From Welwitschia mirabilis (lineage: Eukaryota > Gnetophyta > Gnetopsida > Welwitschiales), in the NCBI GenBank assembly GCA_051453625.1, contig JBOZIK010000001.1, positions 82,317,934 to 82,375,853 of the forward strand: a stretch of 57,920 nt of DNA, read 5' to 3'. A program made the translations under genes and the position numbers. Below the pieces are notes generated by a model. That model saw only the letters and a program-made list of their open reading frames with translations. It did no database searches and was not told the DNA's origin. This document shows positions 24,098-34,413 of this stretch, in pieces; the first letter of the stretch is position 1, and each line of letters opens with the position of its first letter.

Positions 24098-25634
24098 TAT
24101 AGGATTGAGAACCCCTAGAAAAGGAGGGGAGGTTACAATAGGATTTAAAAAATAATCAAATAAATTCACAATAATATATTTATTAAAAATGAACACTAAA
24201 ATACTTATTAAAATAAAATTGAAACTATTCTAAAAAATAAATAATAGAAAGCACAAAAATACCAATGAGAATGCACACAAGATGTATGATGGCTCAACAA
24301 ACTCCATATTCCATTATTGATGATTAGCTTCTACCTAAGCTTGATTTAGATCTTTGTTACTCTTTTTAGGTATTTTAATTCACCTATAACCTTTCTAATC
24401 AAACTTTATGATGCTCAGTCTTGACCTTTAGGAAAAATGCAAAGTAGTGATAACAATATGCTGAAGTGCATAGGTTTCACCTGATCTCTGGCTCAAGAAT
24501 AGTATTGCTACACTACTTGTGAATATGGTACAATTCACAAGCATATAATGCAACTAACTTGAGCAAGTATATAATAATGACAATATATCTTGATTTATCT
24601 TTTATTAGGTAGAGAATATACCAATGAGTATAATAAATGATTTCACAATGATTCAAAAGTGGTACAATGATTTTTACTCTTAGCAAATATATAGGAGAAG
24701 TCTTTTAGAGTTTTTACAAGTGAAAAAAACCTTTCAATGGATAAAAATGGATTCATAACAACTAGAAAAATCCCATTTTCAGCATGACCAATTGACATCT
24801 CAAAATATCCAATTGACTCCATCTGGTTCCATCATTGAAGTCAGTTGCCCTCATGCTCTCCTAGTTGACCCTTTTTTCTTATGGCTCTATGTCTGCTTGA
24901 TTGTATATCTAGTTACCTAGATATTCATTTGGTCATCCCCTTGTTCAAGAAAAAATGCAATACTATATTATCCCTCTAGGTTTAGTCGATCCCACAAATG
25001 TCTAGTTAACCTCTTACTGATAAAGGATGAAGACATCACTCCAGGTTTAGTTAATTCCATAAATGTCAAGTTAACTCCTTGCCAATAAAGGGTGAAGACA
25101 TCACCATAGGTTTTATTGATTCCTCAGGAATTTAATTGACCCATTGATAATTAACTGTGAAAGTTTGTTTCTTAGGTTTGGTCAATCCCTCAAGAATCTA
25201 ATTGTCCCTTGCTGACTGGCCACAAAAATTTGATGCATAAGCCTGATCAACCTCTCAGGAATTCAATTGATTTCTTAATGATTATTTATAAAGTATTAGA
25301 TGCTCAGATCTAATCAACCCCTTAGGAATCCATTTGACCCCTTTGAATTTAGTTCATTTCAGTGCAAGATTCAAGTGCAGTCAATTCCTTAGGAATATAG
25401 CTGATCCCTCTAAACTAATTTTACTTCACTACAAGCTTTAGGTGTAGTTAACCCCTTAGGAATCTAGTTAACCCCTCAAGAAGGTATGAAAACTAATAGG
25501 TTTAGGTTTAAATTGTGACAAATTATATTAACTTCTAACCTATAATGATTAATGTTTTTTTGCACAAGATACAACATGTTTTACAGAATAGAAAATATTA
25601 GTTCGATATCAAATTAAAAAATATTAACCTAACA
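24098..25634 (-). mobile_element. Solo LTR of the C family, antisense, inside E's 3' LTR
   Basis: On the minus strand it starts tgttaggttaatatt (25634 leftward) and ends gttctcaatcctata (to 24098). These match the ends of C's LTRs (tgttaggatt..., ...caagatcctaca). The flanks catct (24093-24097) and catca (25635-25639) are a 5-bp target duplication with one change. E's LTR similarity stops at the left end and resumes at the right end. It is 1537 bp, longer than C's LTRs, mainly because of an expanded tandem array in U3. Confidence 0.75.
24979..25482 (-). repeat. Tandem array of about 65-bp units in the solo LTR U3
   Basis: Seven complete units and a partial eighth start at 24979, 25044, 25109, 25175, 25240, 25307, 25374 and 25441 (65-67 bp each). 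Each carries a ggtttagtcaatcc-type half followed about 12 bases later by aatctaattgacccct. Each unit therefore has two TTGAC/GTCAA cores, the core of WRKY W-box sites. C's own LTRs hold fewer, more diverged copies. On the LTR's own strand the array lies upstream of R, as enhancer repeats would. Confidence 0.75.
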
Positions 25635-26154
25635 CATCATAATCTACATGGCCTTCTAAGTAACTTAATTAAGACTAAACTTGTTTCAAGGATAGCTTAA
25701 GGAGTTTATACTAGCATCTTCTTTTTTCATGAATATAACATGTGTTTTTTTATTTAATTCAAAGTAGTTGTTCTTTTTTTATTTTAGGTTATAAATAACT
25801 TTGAATTTATAATACTTAGGTGAAAAAAATATTATAAAGTCTTATTGTTACCTTAGTAAATTTCGTAATTAATTGGTTTTTGTTTTTTATTTGATAAATT
25901 TCAAGTACTTCAATTCCTTATTTTTCATAATTATTAAAGGCTATAAAGGATCAAATGACTATTAAGTTTACTAATTCTCATATGATAAATGAAATTAGTT
26001 TACAATGACCTAATCCATTATTACTTAATAGTTTAAGTAGGTTTTAGGAATTAGCAAGATATATTTGGATTGAAGGATTACCAGAGAACAAATCAAGTTA
26101 ACCTAGGATATTATTGGCTTTCCTACCTATCTGATTAAAGTTTCAATGACTCTA
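25635..26154 (+). repeat. 3' LTR of element E, right part
   Basis: It continues the alignment with E's 5' LTR (6700-7215): taaataactttgaa, aaggatcaaatgactatta, aatccattattacttaata and cagagaacaaatcaagtt. It is cut at 26154 by the 5' end of element B. The last about 165 bases of E's LTR were not found after B. Confidence 0.65.
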
Positions 26155-27410
26155 TGTTGTGATGTCAATATGTAAGAATTTGATGGTGTATTTGGAGTAC
26201 TTATATAGGACATTTACATAGGTTTGGATTTTATACTAATGATTATGAAGATCTAATAGGATAAACAATCAAACATGTAATTATTAGCATATTTGAAGGT
26301 TTCTTAGGCTTATTCTAACATTGCATACTTGGAATAAGAATTTATCATGTAAAATACTCGTTTACCTTTGAGATTATAAAAAAGGAGGACTATCGTTACC
26401 TTTGTCATCCTAATAATATGCAAGACAATAACACTGCTAACATGGAAAGAAGCTGTNNNNNNNNNNNNNNNNNNNNNNNNNNNNNNNNNNNNNNNNNNNN
26501 NNNNNNNNNNNNNNNNNNNNNNNNNNNNNNNNNNNNNNNNNNNNNNNNNNNNNNNNNNNNNNNNNNNNNNNNNNNNNNNNNNNNNNNNNNNNNNNNNNNN
26601 NNNNNNNNNNNNNNNNNNNNNNNNNNNNNNNNNNNNNNNNNNNNNNNNNNNNNNNNNNNNNNNNNNNNNNNNNNNNNTCTATTTCCATCTTTTGTACTTA
26701 ATACACTTCTGATGAAAGATCAAAGGACAAGAGGTCCATTTAGTAGCTATAGAAAGGGGTTTTCATTGGTGTTAGGTTAAGTCTCTTTCATTGAGATGCT
26801 ACAATTCTATTGTAAGTGGAAGTAAAGTTCTTAAATTAATCTGATTACTCTTTGAATCAATACAATTACTATTTTTATTTCAATTCTGTGTATGTTCCTT
26901 ATGGTTTACATTGATCATAGTTTAAAGTGACAATTCTGTGATTTATCTAGAGCAAAAGGAAAATCTTTGTTAAGGTTGACCTTGGTTAGTATTATATTTG
27001 CATTTCTAATTCATTTCATTTTATGTTTCATTCTATATTCTACTTGGTAGATCTCATAGTTCATATTGTTTAAGAACTAATTGAATATTGTTATTAATTG
27101 AACTAAATTATAGAGAAGCTAATTATTATGACAGAAGGATTAGGAACCAATAGAATTCATTCATTTCCATTTGTATTTTACTTCCATTTAGTTGCATTAA
27201 ATTTACTTATTTATTTACTTTCAATTATTATAAGATAAAAAGACCAAAAATATCTTGGAAATCAATTCTCTAACTCTTAGCCTGGTGCCTTCATTAGGAT
27301 CATGACATTTAGGTAAAGTTCTATTTATATTAGTGTGTGTTTTCTGCTAGTTATTTCAATTATAGATTTATCTAAAGGACTTTAAAATTGCATAAATTCA
27401 CACTGCAACA
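26155..27410 (+). repeat. 5' LTR of element B
   Basis: Starts TGttgtgatgtca and ends cactgcaaCA (1256 bp including a 221-N gap, 26457-26677). 26280-26456 aligns with 35981-36145 of the 3' LTR (gcatatttgaaggtttctta / gcatatttggaggtttctta). The end aligns with 36449-36494. Confidence 0.8.
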
Positions 27411-27413
27411 TTT

Positions 27414-27431
27414 TGATGCCATTGTCAAGGA
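27414..27431 (+). other. Decayed primer-binding site (tRNA-Asp type), element B
   Basis: tgatgccattgtcaagga lies four bases after the LTR end. It differs from TGGCGCCGTTGCCGGGGA only by G-to-A and C-to-T type changes, the same primer class as element E. Confidence 0.7.
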
Positions 27432-28203
27432 AGGCTACAAGAAGCTGGATAATTATCATTAATCAGATAAGTACCTTGAATATTTTATTTAAGTTATTTA
27501 TTTGAATTAATACTATATTTATAGTATAGTTTAAAGTAGTTTATTTCTACAAAATTTTATTTTTTTTAATTTTCTAGGGATCCTATCATTTTCTCTATCA
27601 TCCCAATGACATAAGATACAATAGTTTTGAATTCTCAAAATTTATTTTTGATTTTGCTATTTTTCTTCTATTTTTAGTTTGGTAATAAAGTTACTATCAT
27701 CTTCTCTGTTATTCCCCTAATAGTCTGGATGATAGTCTGCATCATTTTTACATTTCACAATTTTCTTTTTCTACAAATTTTAATAAACTATTATTTTTCT
27801 ATCTTCCTCATGACAGTCTGGATAAACAGTCTAGTTCTTTACTACTAGTAATTTTTCTTAAGTTTTATATTTCTGTTACTATGATCATTATTCCCTTTTC
27901 ATCTCCATGACTAGGTGGATTACAGTCTATTACTTTTTATTTTAGTTTTTTATTTATTGCTTAAGCATGCAGGGATATGGTGAATTCTAGTAGAAAGATA
28001 AAATATTAAAGAGAACAAAACTTGATTAAACAAAACATCAGAGAAGAATTATTTAACTTTGAGCTAAATCTATGTACACACACCCTAGGTACACAAATTC
28101 CCAGAATTTAAGAAGAATATCTTTCTAATTTTTTTCTTTAGAATTAGATTTTGCAAAAGAAAATTATAGAGTATAGGTAGATCATATTGTTTCTTCTTCA
28201 AAT
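27432..28203 (+). other. Leader of element B
   Basis: Untranslated leader before gag. The phrase agtctgga with nearby repeated agtct recurs at about 27721, 27815 and 27910 (gtctggatgatagtctgcat, gtctggataaacagtctag, ggtggattacagtctatt). This is a loose repeat with a period near 95 bases. Confidence 0.4.
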
Positions 28204-29880
28204 ATGTCGAATTTATTGAAATCATCGCAAAAACAAAAGCAAGTTGATTTGTCTAATATTCTACTCATAATAGGAACTTCTTCCTCGAATGCAACCATTA
28301 CTATTAAAGATTTAATTATTAATAGAAAACATGAAATTCAAAATTCTTTTGATTTACCTCCTAGAGACAATATAGAATTAAGAAATTTAAGTGCTTATAT
28401 AATCTTTTTAGAGGAACTAGAAGAAGATCCCTTTCAACATTTGGCTGACATTGAACAACTTGTATTTACCTCATAAAATTGGAAGAAACATATTAATGAC
28501 TATACCTATATGATTATTTTTCCAGTCACACTTAGAGGAAGAGCAAAAATTTGGCTTAAAATTATCCCACATAAAAGTCTTAAATCTTAGAGTCAAGTGC
28601 AAGAATTATTTATCAAACATTTTTTGAGTGAGAGCTCCATGNNNNNNNNNNNNNNNNNNNNNNNNNNNNNNNNNNNNNNNNNNNNNNNNNNNNNNNNNNN
28701 NNNNNNNNNNNNNNNNNNNNNNNNNNNNNNNNNNNNNNNNNNNNNNNNTAAGGAAGAGCTAGTTGATTATTTCTATAGTGGATTGAATGCTTCAACTAAG
28801 CAACTTGTAGATTTTTCTTTTCGAGATAACTTATTAAATTTAATCCTAGATAATGCATAGAGTGTCTTAGAAAACTTTGTACAAATAAGTCAAAATTGGC
28901 CTAAATCCACTAAAGAAAATCACACTACAGGTCAAATTCTAAAAGATTTAAAGGAAGTAAACCATGACAACGAAGAAGAAAGAGAGAACTCAACCAAATT
29001 TATGAAAGATTTTACTACTACTTTAGAGATGTATACACAAATGATAATTAATAAAAAAGTGGTAAGAATGAAAACTAGACTTCAAATTATGAAATTTGTA
29101 AATATGACTCTCCTCCAAAAATGAATGTCCTTTATTACCAACCTATAAGAAAAGGATGTTTAAGAAAGTTTGTTCCTTCAATCAAAGAAAACCTAATTTT
29201 AAAGGCCAATCACAATTTCAATAATGATTACATGAATAATTTCAATGAAAACATTTTGAAAATAGATTCATAAATTTAAACTTTCAACAGAATTAGAATA
29301 ATCCACTTAAGGAATCCATAGAGGAGTTAAAGAGAATGTAAGATAATACCAACAATAATATTAAAAGAACCAATAACAATATTGAGAGAACCATAGAAAT
29401 ATTGAAAACTTAATGAATGTGATTCAATAAACAATTCTTACCAATCAAATACCACAAGGGTCTCTTACATCTCAATCATTGCCCAATTCAAATGCAGTTA
29501 GGAGACATTTGAAAATAGTAATAAGAAGTGAAAATGATATGCCACCTTCTACCCATGAGGTTTTAACTTTTAAAAATAATGAAATAAATGAGGAAGATAA
29601 CATCAAAATTTTAGATTTATAAAACCTTCCATGAACATTACCTACTAAAGCCTTCACTAAAAATTCTTCATAAGAAAACAAAGTAAAGAAACCATTCACT
29701 CCTTAGCTTGATAGATTGAATGCAAATCCTATCTTTAAGAAATACCTAAAAGCTTTAATGCAAGAAGTCAACATCAACTTAACCTTTTGGAAAATCTTGT
29801 AAGAAAATTCTAAATATTCTAAGTTATAAAAGGATTTAGTAATAACAAAGTAAAAATTATCATTTCTAGCAAGGTTTTTC
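28204..29880 (+). pseudogene. Degenerate Ty3/gypsy gag (element B)
   Basis: ATG at 28204 opens a 90-codon frame (MSNLLKSSQKQKQ...HLADIEQLVFTS) that corresponds to the gag N-terminus. After stops the capsid-like part continues: MIIFPVTLRGRAKIWLKIIP (about 28510-28570; family LFPFSLRDKAKSWL), then LFIKHFL, and after a gap ELVDYFYSGLNASTKQLVDF (28755-28815). Near 29750-29830 the pre-protease motif appears (KALMQEVNINLTFW, ENSKYSKL). The stop at 28588 replaces the Trp of a KSW motif. The fragmentary frames at 28597, 29472 and 29703 are parts or shadows of this pseudogene. Confidence 0.8.
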
Positions 29881-29894
29881 TTGCTCAATATCTT

Positions 29895-30300
29895 TCCAAC
29901 TTATTCATGCAAAAATGTCCTAAATTCAAAGAACCTGAGGCTACAACTATAAGTGTTATCTTGGAAACAAAAGAATTTAAAAGGCTTTACTTAACATAGG
30001 AGCAAGTGTAAACGTCATGCTTCTCCACATATGTAAGAGACTTGGGTTATAAAACAAAGTTAAACCTATACCGATCATCTTGGAATTAGCTGATACCTCA
30101 ATCAAGAAACCATTAGAAATTATTAAAGACCTAGTTACCCAAATTTAGAAAGCTTCTTATCCCATTGATATTGTCATAATTAAGATAGAATATGATGGAG
30201 GATATCCACTCCTTTTAGAAAGAGCCTTTTATGCAACTATCCATTGTGTCATCGACACATGATCTAGGATGATGAAATATCATTTTAGCAATAGATAAAT
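29895..30300 (+). pseudogene. Aspartic protease remnant (element B)
   Basis: LLNIGASVNVMLLHICKRLG (about 29985-30045) is the active-site region. The catalytic Asp of the family pattern LLDLGASVN is replaced by Asn. LELADTSIKKPLEIIKDLV, YPIDIVIIK and YPLLLERAFYAT follow, matching the protease flap and C-terminal motif. It corresponds closely to the fragment in element A at 2700-2918. Confidence 0.8.
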
Positions 30301-31408
30301 TACCATTATAGTTTTTAATGATACTAAAAAAGACATAAGAACTGAGTTTAACTTTGAAGATGAATTGAAATCAAACTTGGTTTTATAACATTGATTAATT
30401 GAAGACAGATTAATCATACTACATGAATCAACTTTGTATGATGATCCCACTGAAACACACTATCTTAAGTCTGAGGATGAAGAACACATAGACTGGGAAG
30501 AAAATCAACATTTTTATTTGGTAGAAAAACTTTTTATAGAGTATTTCCCCATGTCTATCATCCCCATAACAGATGGAACAATAGCCAAAAATACTTCTCT
30601 TAAACTTAATAATTTACCCCAAGGATTAAAATATATTTTTCTTTTTGAAAATCAAATGAAAGTTCTAATAATCAATGATCCTCTTACTTCTTAACAAGAA
30701 TTAAACTTGATCTCACTTTCAAAATAAAATGCCTTTGCAGGGATACATAAAGACTTAGTTGCCATTCCTCTTTTTATAGTTTAACATAAGATTTACATTG
30801 AAGATAATGCTAAACTTATTAGGTAATCCTAAAGAAGACTCAATCTAGCCATTAAATAAATCATTGAAGATGAAATCATTAAATGTATGGATGTCCAAAT
30901 CATATATGTCATATCCAATAGTAAGTGGATTAGTTCTTTAATAGTAGTTTCAAAGAATGGGGGAAAATAGAGAATGTTTATTGATTTTAGAAAACTTAAT
31001 GAGGTCACTAAAAAGAATCATTGCTCCTTACCCTTTTTTCATTAAGTACTTTATATAATCCAAGGTTATACCTACTATTTCTTTCTTGATGGATATAGTG
31101 GCGATAATCAAATTTGTATAGCAAGTGAAAACCAACCTAAAACCACTTTTACCTCATCCTTTGGAATCTTTTCTTTTAGATGAATACCCTTTAGAATTTG
31201 TAATGCTCCTAAAACCTTTCAGCAAGCCATGATTAAGATATTTTCTGATATAATAAAAGCTTCTATTGAAATTTTTATGGATGACTTCTCCATCATTGAT
31301 GATACTTTTAAACAAACTATAGTAATATTATAAAAAGTCCTAGACTAATGTATTGAGAGTGGCTTACATTTGAGTTGGGAAAAGAGTTTTCTCACTGTCC
31401 AACATGGA
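30301..31408 (+). pseudogene. PR-RT linker and reverse transcriptase remnant (element B)
   Basis: The frame 30434-30694 is the linker, ending LPQGLKYIFLFENQ, where the family has LPxxLKYVFLG. RT then shows ISNSKWISSLIVVSKNGG (about 30910-30965), MFIDFRKLNE, FFLDGYSGDNQICIA (about 31080-31125), TTFTSSFGIFSFR, ICNAPKTFQQAMIKIFSD, and the catalytic-loop motif IEIFMDDFSI (about 31266-31295). The MDD aspartates are still present. It ends at the gap 31409-31552. Stops and frameshifts lie between these blocks. Confidence 0.85.
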
Positions 31409-31552
31409 NNNNNNNNNNNNNNNNNNNNNNNNNNNNNNNNNNNNNNNNNNNNNNNNNNNNNNNNNNNNNNNNNNNNNNNNNNNNNNNNNNNNNNNNNNNN
31501 NNNNNNNNNNNNNNNNNNNNNNNNNNNNNNNNNNNNNNNNNNNNNNNNNNNN

Positions 31553-31965
31553 TCATGATTATACCAAAATTTATAAATCTCTCCACTTATTACTTAAAAA
31601 TATGTTAAATTCAATCAAAATGATTCATTCCAACTTGCATTTGAAACCCTCAAAGAAAACATTTCTTCTGAACCTATTATCATGGGTCCCGATTGGAGAA
31701 AAGACTTTGAACTCATATGTGATGCAAGCAACATTGTCGTAGGATGGGTTCTAGATCAAAACTATGAAAATGATTTCAAATTCATATCTTATCTTAGTAA
31801 AACTTTGTTCTAAGCCCAATCTAAGTACACTACTATCGAGAGAGAAATGCTTGTCATTATCCTTTTCTTAGGTCATCTTCGATATTATTTTCTTTTTTTT
31901 CACATCAATATTTACAAAGATCATGCAATGATGTTCTATCTTATGACTAAAAAAGATTCTAGTGT
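31553..31965 (+). pseudogene. RNase H remnant (element B)
   Basis: PDWRKDFELICDASNIVVGW (about 31690-31749) is the gypsy RNase H start, with the first catalytic Asp in CDAS. Then come FISYLSKTL (about 31780-31808) and YTTIEREMLVIILFLGHLRY (about 31828-31887; family TTEKELLAVV, catalytic Glu present in IERE). The C-terminal part is in the gap 31966-32134. Short overlapping frames here are shadows. Confidence 0.8.
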
Positions 31966-32134
31966 NNNNNNNNNNNNNNNNNNNNNNNNNNNNNNNNNNN
32001 NNNNNNNNNNNNNNNNNNNNNNNNNNNNNNNNNNNNNNNNNNNNNNNNNNNNNNNNNNNNNNNNNNNNNNNNNNNNNNNNNNNNNNNNNNNNNNNNNNNN
32101 NNNNNNNNNNNNNNNNNNNNNNNNNNNNNNNNNN

Positions 32135-33350
32135 CGTGAACTACTTTGTGACTATGAAAACTCCTTAGCATTAGAACTATAACCAACATAAAAATTTTGT
32201 CCATAGATTGGTGACTATAAGCAGAATGAACCCCATCTTTATAGATGTTACAAAGATCAAATTATGTATAAGTATGGACTTGAGTGGGAAAATTTAGAAA
32301 TCTTAAAACTTTGCCATGGTGGGGTATGTGGAGGACACTTTAGTAGCCAAAAGACTATTACAAAAATTCTTCAATCTTGTTTTTATTGGTCTACTCTTTT
32401 TAAGGATTTATTTGACTTTTATAGAAGGTGTGATGTATGTCAAAGTTATGGTAGCCTAACTCATTCTCGTGATATGCTCCTCAAACCTATACATGAATGT
32501 GAACCTTTTAATTATTAGGTAACTGAATTTGTAGTCCAAATTACACCACCTTTCCATGATAAAAATTATATCTTTGTAGTTGTAGATTATATTGCTAAAT
32601 GGGTAAAAGCTATTCCTACTATCAAAAATGATGCCCAAACTATTTACAACTTCTTTTGAACTTATATCTTTCAATGTTTTGAATTTTTACAAATTATCAT
32701 TAGTGATCAAGAAACTCATTTCATTAATTATGTTTTTTAAAAATTTCATTTATTCATTGGTGTTTAACATAGAATTGCTTATGCCTATCATCCTCAAACT
32801 AATAAACAAGCTAAAAATGCAAATAGAGAAATCAAAAAGATGCTTCAAAAATTAATCTCTATTAATAGAAAAACTCGGTCCTCTAAACTTAATGATGTTA
32901 TTTAGGCTTGCTATACTACTTAGCATAATTCTCTAGGTTTCTCACCCTATGAACTTATGTACAGTAATGTTTGTATGTTACTAGTTAATTGTTACTATAA
33001 TTCTTATTGATTCACCCATTAAGTTAACCTCATAGACTTGAATGATAGCCTTAAGATTCAATTAGTGCAACTTAACCATCTCGATGAAAAACATATTCAT
33101 GCTTCACATCATTAAGTTATTTATAAAACTTAAGCCAAGTTTATACATGATAAAAAGATTATTAAGAAATAGTTTGAACCTTGTCAAGTTATCCTTTTGT
33201 ATAATACCCAAGTACACGTTTTGCACAACAGGTTAACTTCTAAATGATTATGTTCTTATCTTATAGAAAAAGTACATTCAAATGGTTTAGTTAAAATTTC
33301 TAATCTAAAAACTAGAGAGATCCAAAAATTTAATGAATAAAGGTTAAAAC
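32135..33350 (+). pseudogene. Integrase remnant (element B)
   Basis: An open segment at 32264-32518 holds the HHCC zinc domain (CHGGVCGGHFSSQKTITKIL ... YRRCDVCQ). The core follows: YIFVVVDYIAKWVKAIPTIK with NDAQT, IIISDQETHF (second Asp kept), and AYHPQTNKQAKNANREIKKM (about 32785-32841). In the last motif the expected catalytic Glu of QAE is Lys. The C-terminal part includes SPYELMY (32943-32963) and an end near KTREIQKF at 33310-33335. Numerous stops interrupt it. Confidence 0.85.
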
Positions 33351-33761
33351 TTTATGAGTAATCTCTTAATACAACCTTAAACATGATACAAGAATTTGTT
33401 TTTGAAGCCTCTCTTAATGAGGAGGATCTTTTTTTTGTCAGTATCTAAATTTTTCTTAACTCATTCCTTAGGTAAACACCATGTTATCACTTTAATATTT
33501 TTAAACTTGGCATATGTATTTACTTATGAAGTTTCCATAATTAGTAATATTTTACTTGGGCATTTAAATAATAAGATTGGCTTCATCTAATCTTTATACA
33601 TTCATATGTTAATAAATTTCATTTTGAAGGAAGATGCTTTGTTTCTTTTGTTCTCTTTCAATAGTATGAGTAATTAGTTATTTTTATATGTTCTTATTTT
33701 GTACTCATCTCATTACTTCACTTTTATCCTTACATGTACTTGGTCATGTGGAATGTTACTA

Positions 33762-33765
<4 letters not shown>

Positions 33766-33835
<70 letters not shown>

Positions 33836-33935
33836 NNNNNNNNNNNNNNNNNNNNNNNNNNNNNNNNNNNNNNNNNNNNNNNNNNNNNNNNNNNNNNNNN
33901 NNNNNNNNNNNNNNNNNNNNNNNNNNNNNNNNNNN

Positions 33936-33970
<35 letters not shown>
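33766..33970. repeat. (GA)n microsatellite with internal gap
   Basis: Pure GA runs lie on both sides of a 100-N gap (33836-33935), followed by an AGAAG-rich purine tail to about 34010. The Arg-Glu and Ser-Leu repeat open frames across it are artefacts. A related purine tract occupies the same place in element A (3478-3526). Confidence 0.95.
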
Positions 33971-33975
<5 letters not shown>

Positions 33976-34051
33976 AGAAGAAGAAGAAGATAAAGAAATA
34001 AAAGAAATAAAAACCATGTTATTTCATTTTATATCTCAAAAACATGATCAC

Positions 34052-34215
34052 CATGATGTCCTACAATAAGAGCACTAGAAAAAATATTCCCAAGAGGGGC
34101 CTCTAGCAGTGTGATATGGTAGTTGTGGGAACTCCACTAGGAGGTCAGTTGGCCATATTATGTGGGTCCTTACTCTTCCAATAGTGGTTTCACTTCCCTC
34201 ATCATAGACAAATCA
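34052..34215 (+). other. Noncoding block conserved with element A
   Basis: Counterpart of 3531-3695, from ccatgatgtcctacaataag to the tcatagacaaatc region, with aactccactaggaggtcagt in the middle. No frame is kept. Confidence 0.6.
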
Positions 34216-34233
34216 ATTTTATTTTGAGGCTAC

Positions 34234-34413
34234 AAGATCATTGGTTTCCTTGGTGTTATCAAAGGTATTGCTTNNNNNNNNNNNNNNNNNNNNNNNNNNN
34301 NNNNNNNNNNNNNNNNNNNNNNNNNNNNNNNNNNNNNNNNNNNNNNNNNNNNNNNNNNNNNNNNNNNNNNNNNAAGATCATTGGTTTCCTTGGTGTTATC
34401 AAAGGTATTGCTT
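34234..34413. other. Assembly gap with identical duplicated flanks
   Basis: The 40 bases before the 100-N gap (34234-34273) are identical to the 40 bases after it (34374-34413). This indicates two contig ends that overlap but were not merged. The duplication should not be read as biology. Confidence 0.85.

Larger units (their letters stand above)
5696..26154 (+). mobile_element. Element E: old Athila/Tat-type Ty3/gypsy element, host of nested insertions
   Basis: E reads in one direction from a truncated 5' LTR (5696-~7380), primer site (7391-7408), gag end and protease (9880-10602), RT/RNase H (14460-15660), integrase (16100-16960) and 3' region (17000-18336) to a partial 3' LTR (23247-24097 and 25635-26154). 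It is interrupted by solo LTR F (10603-14459), element C (18337-23246), an antisense solo LTR (24098-25634), and elements A and B at its two ends. Continuity is shown by coding similarity resuming after F and by the two LTR portions aligning with each other: about 5883-7215 with about 23412-26150 once the solo LTR is removed. All coding parts are pseudogenes. Confidence 0.7.

Noticed and set aside
24979-25482. Regularly spaced repeats considered as a CRISPR array
   Set aside because: Units are contiguous diverged tandem copies inside a plant LTR, with no unique spacers.
26418-26780. Open frames across 26457-26677
   Set aside because: They are mainly Ns inside the 5' LTR of B.
32264-32518. 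84-codon ORF considered as an intact gene
   Set aside because: It is the zinc-domain segment of B's broken integrase, not a separate gene.
33688-34017. Arg-Glu and Ser-Leu repeat open frames
   Set aside because: They are translations of the GA microsatellite and its 100-N gap.
34234-34413. Apparent 40-base direct repeat
   Set aside because: Identical flanks of a 100-N gap point to an assembly artefact, not a genomic repeat.
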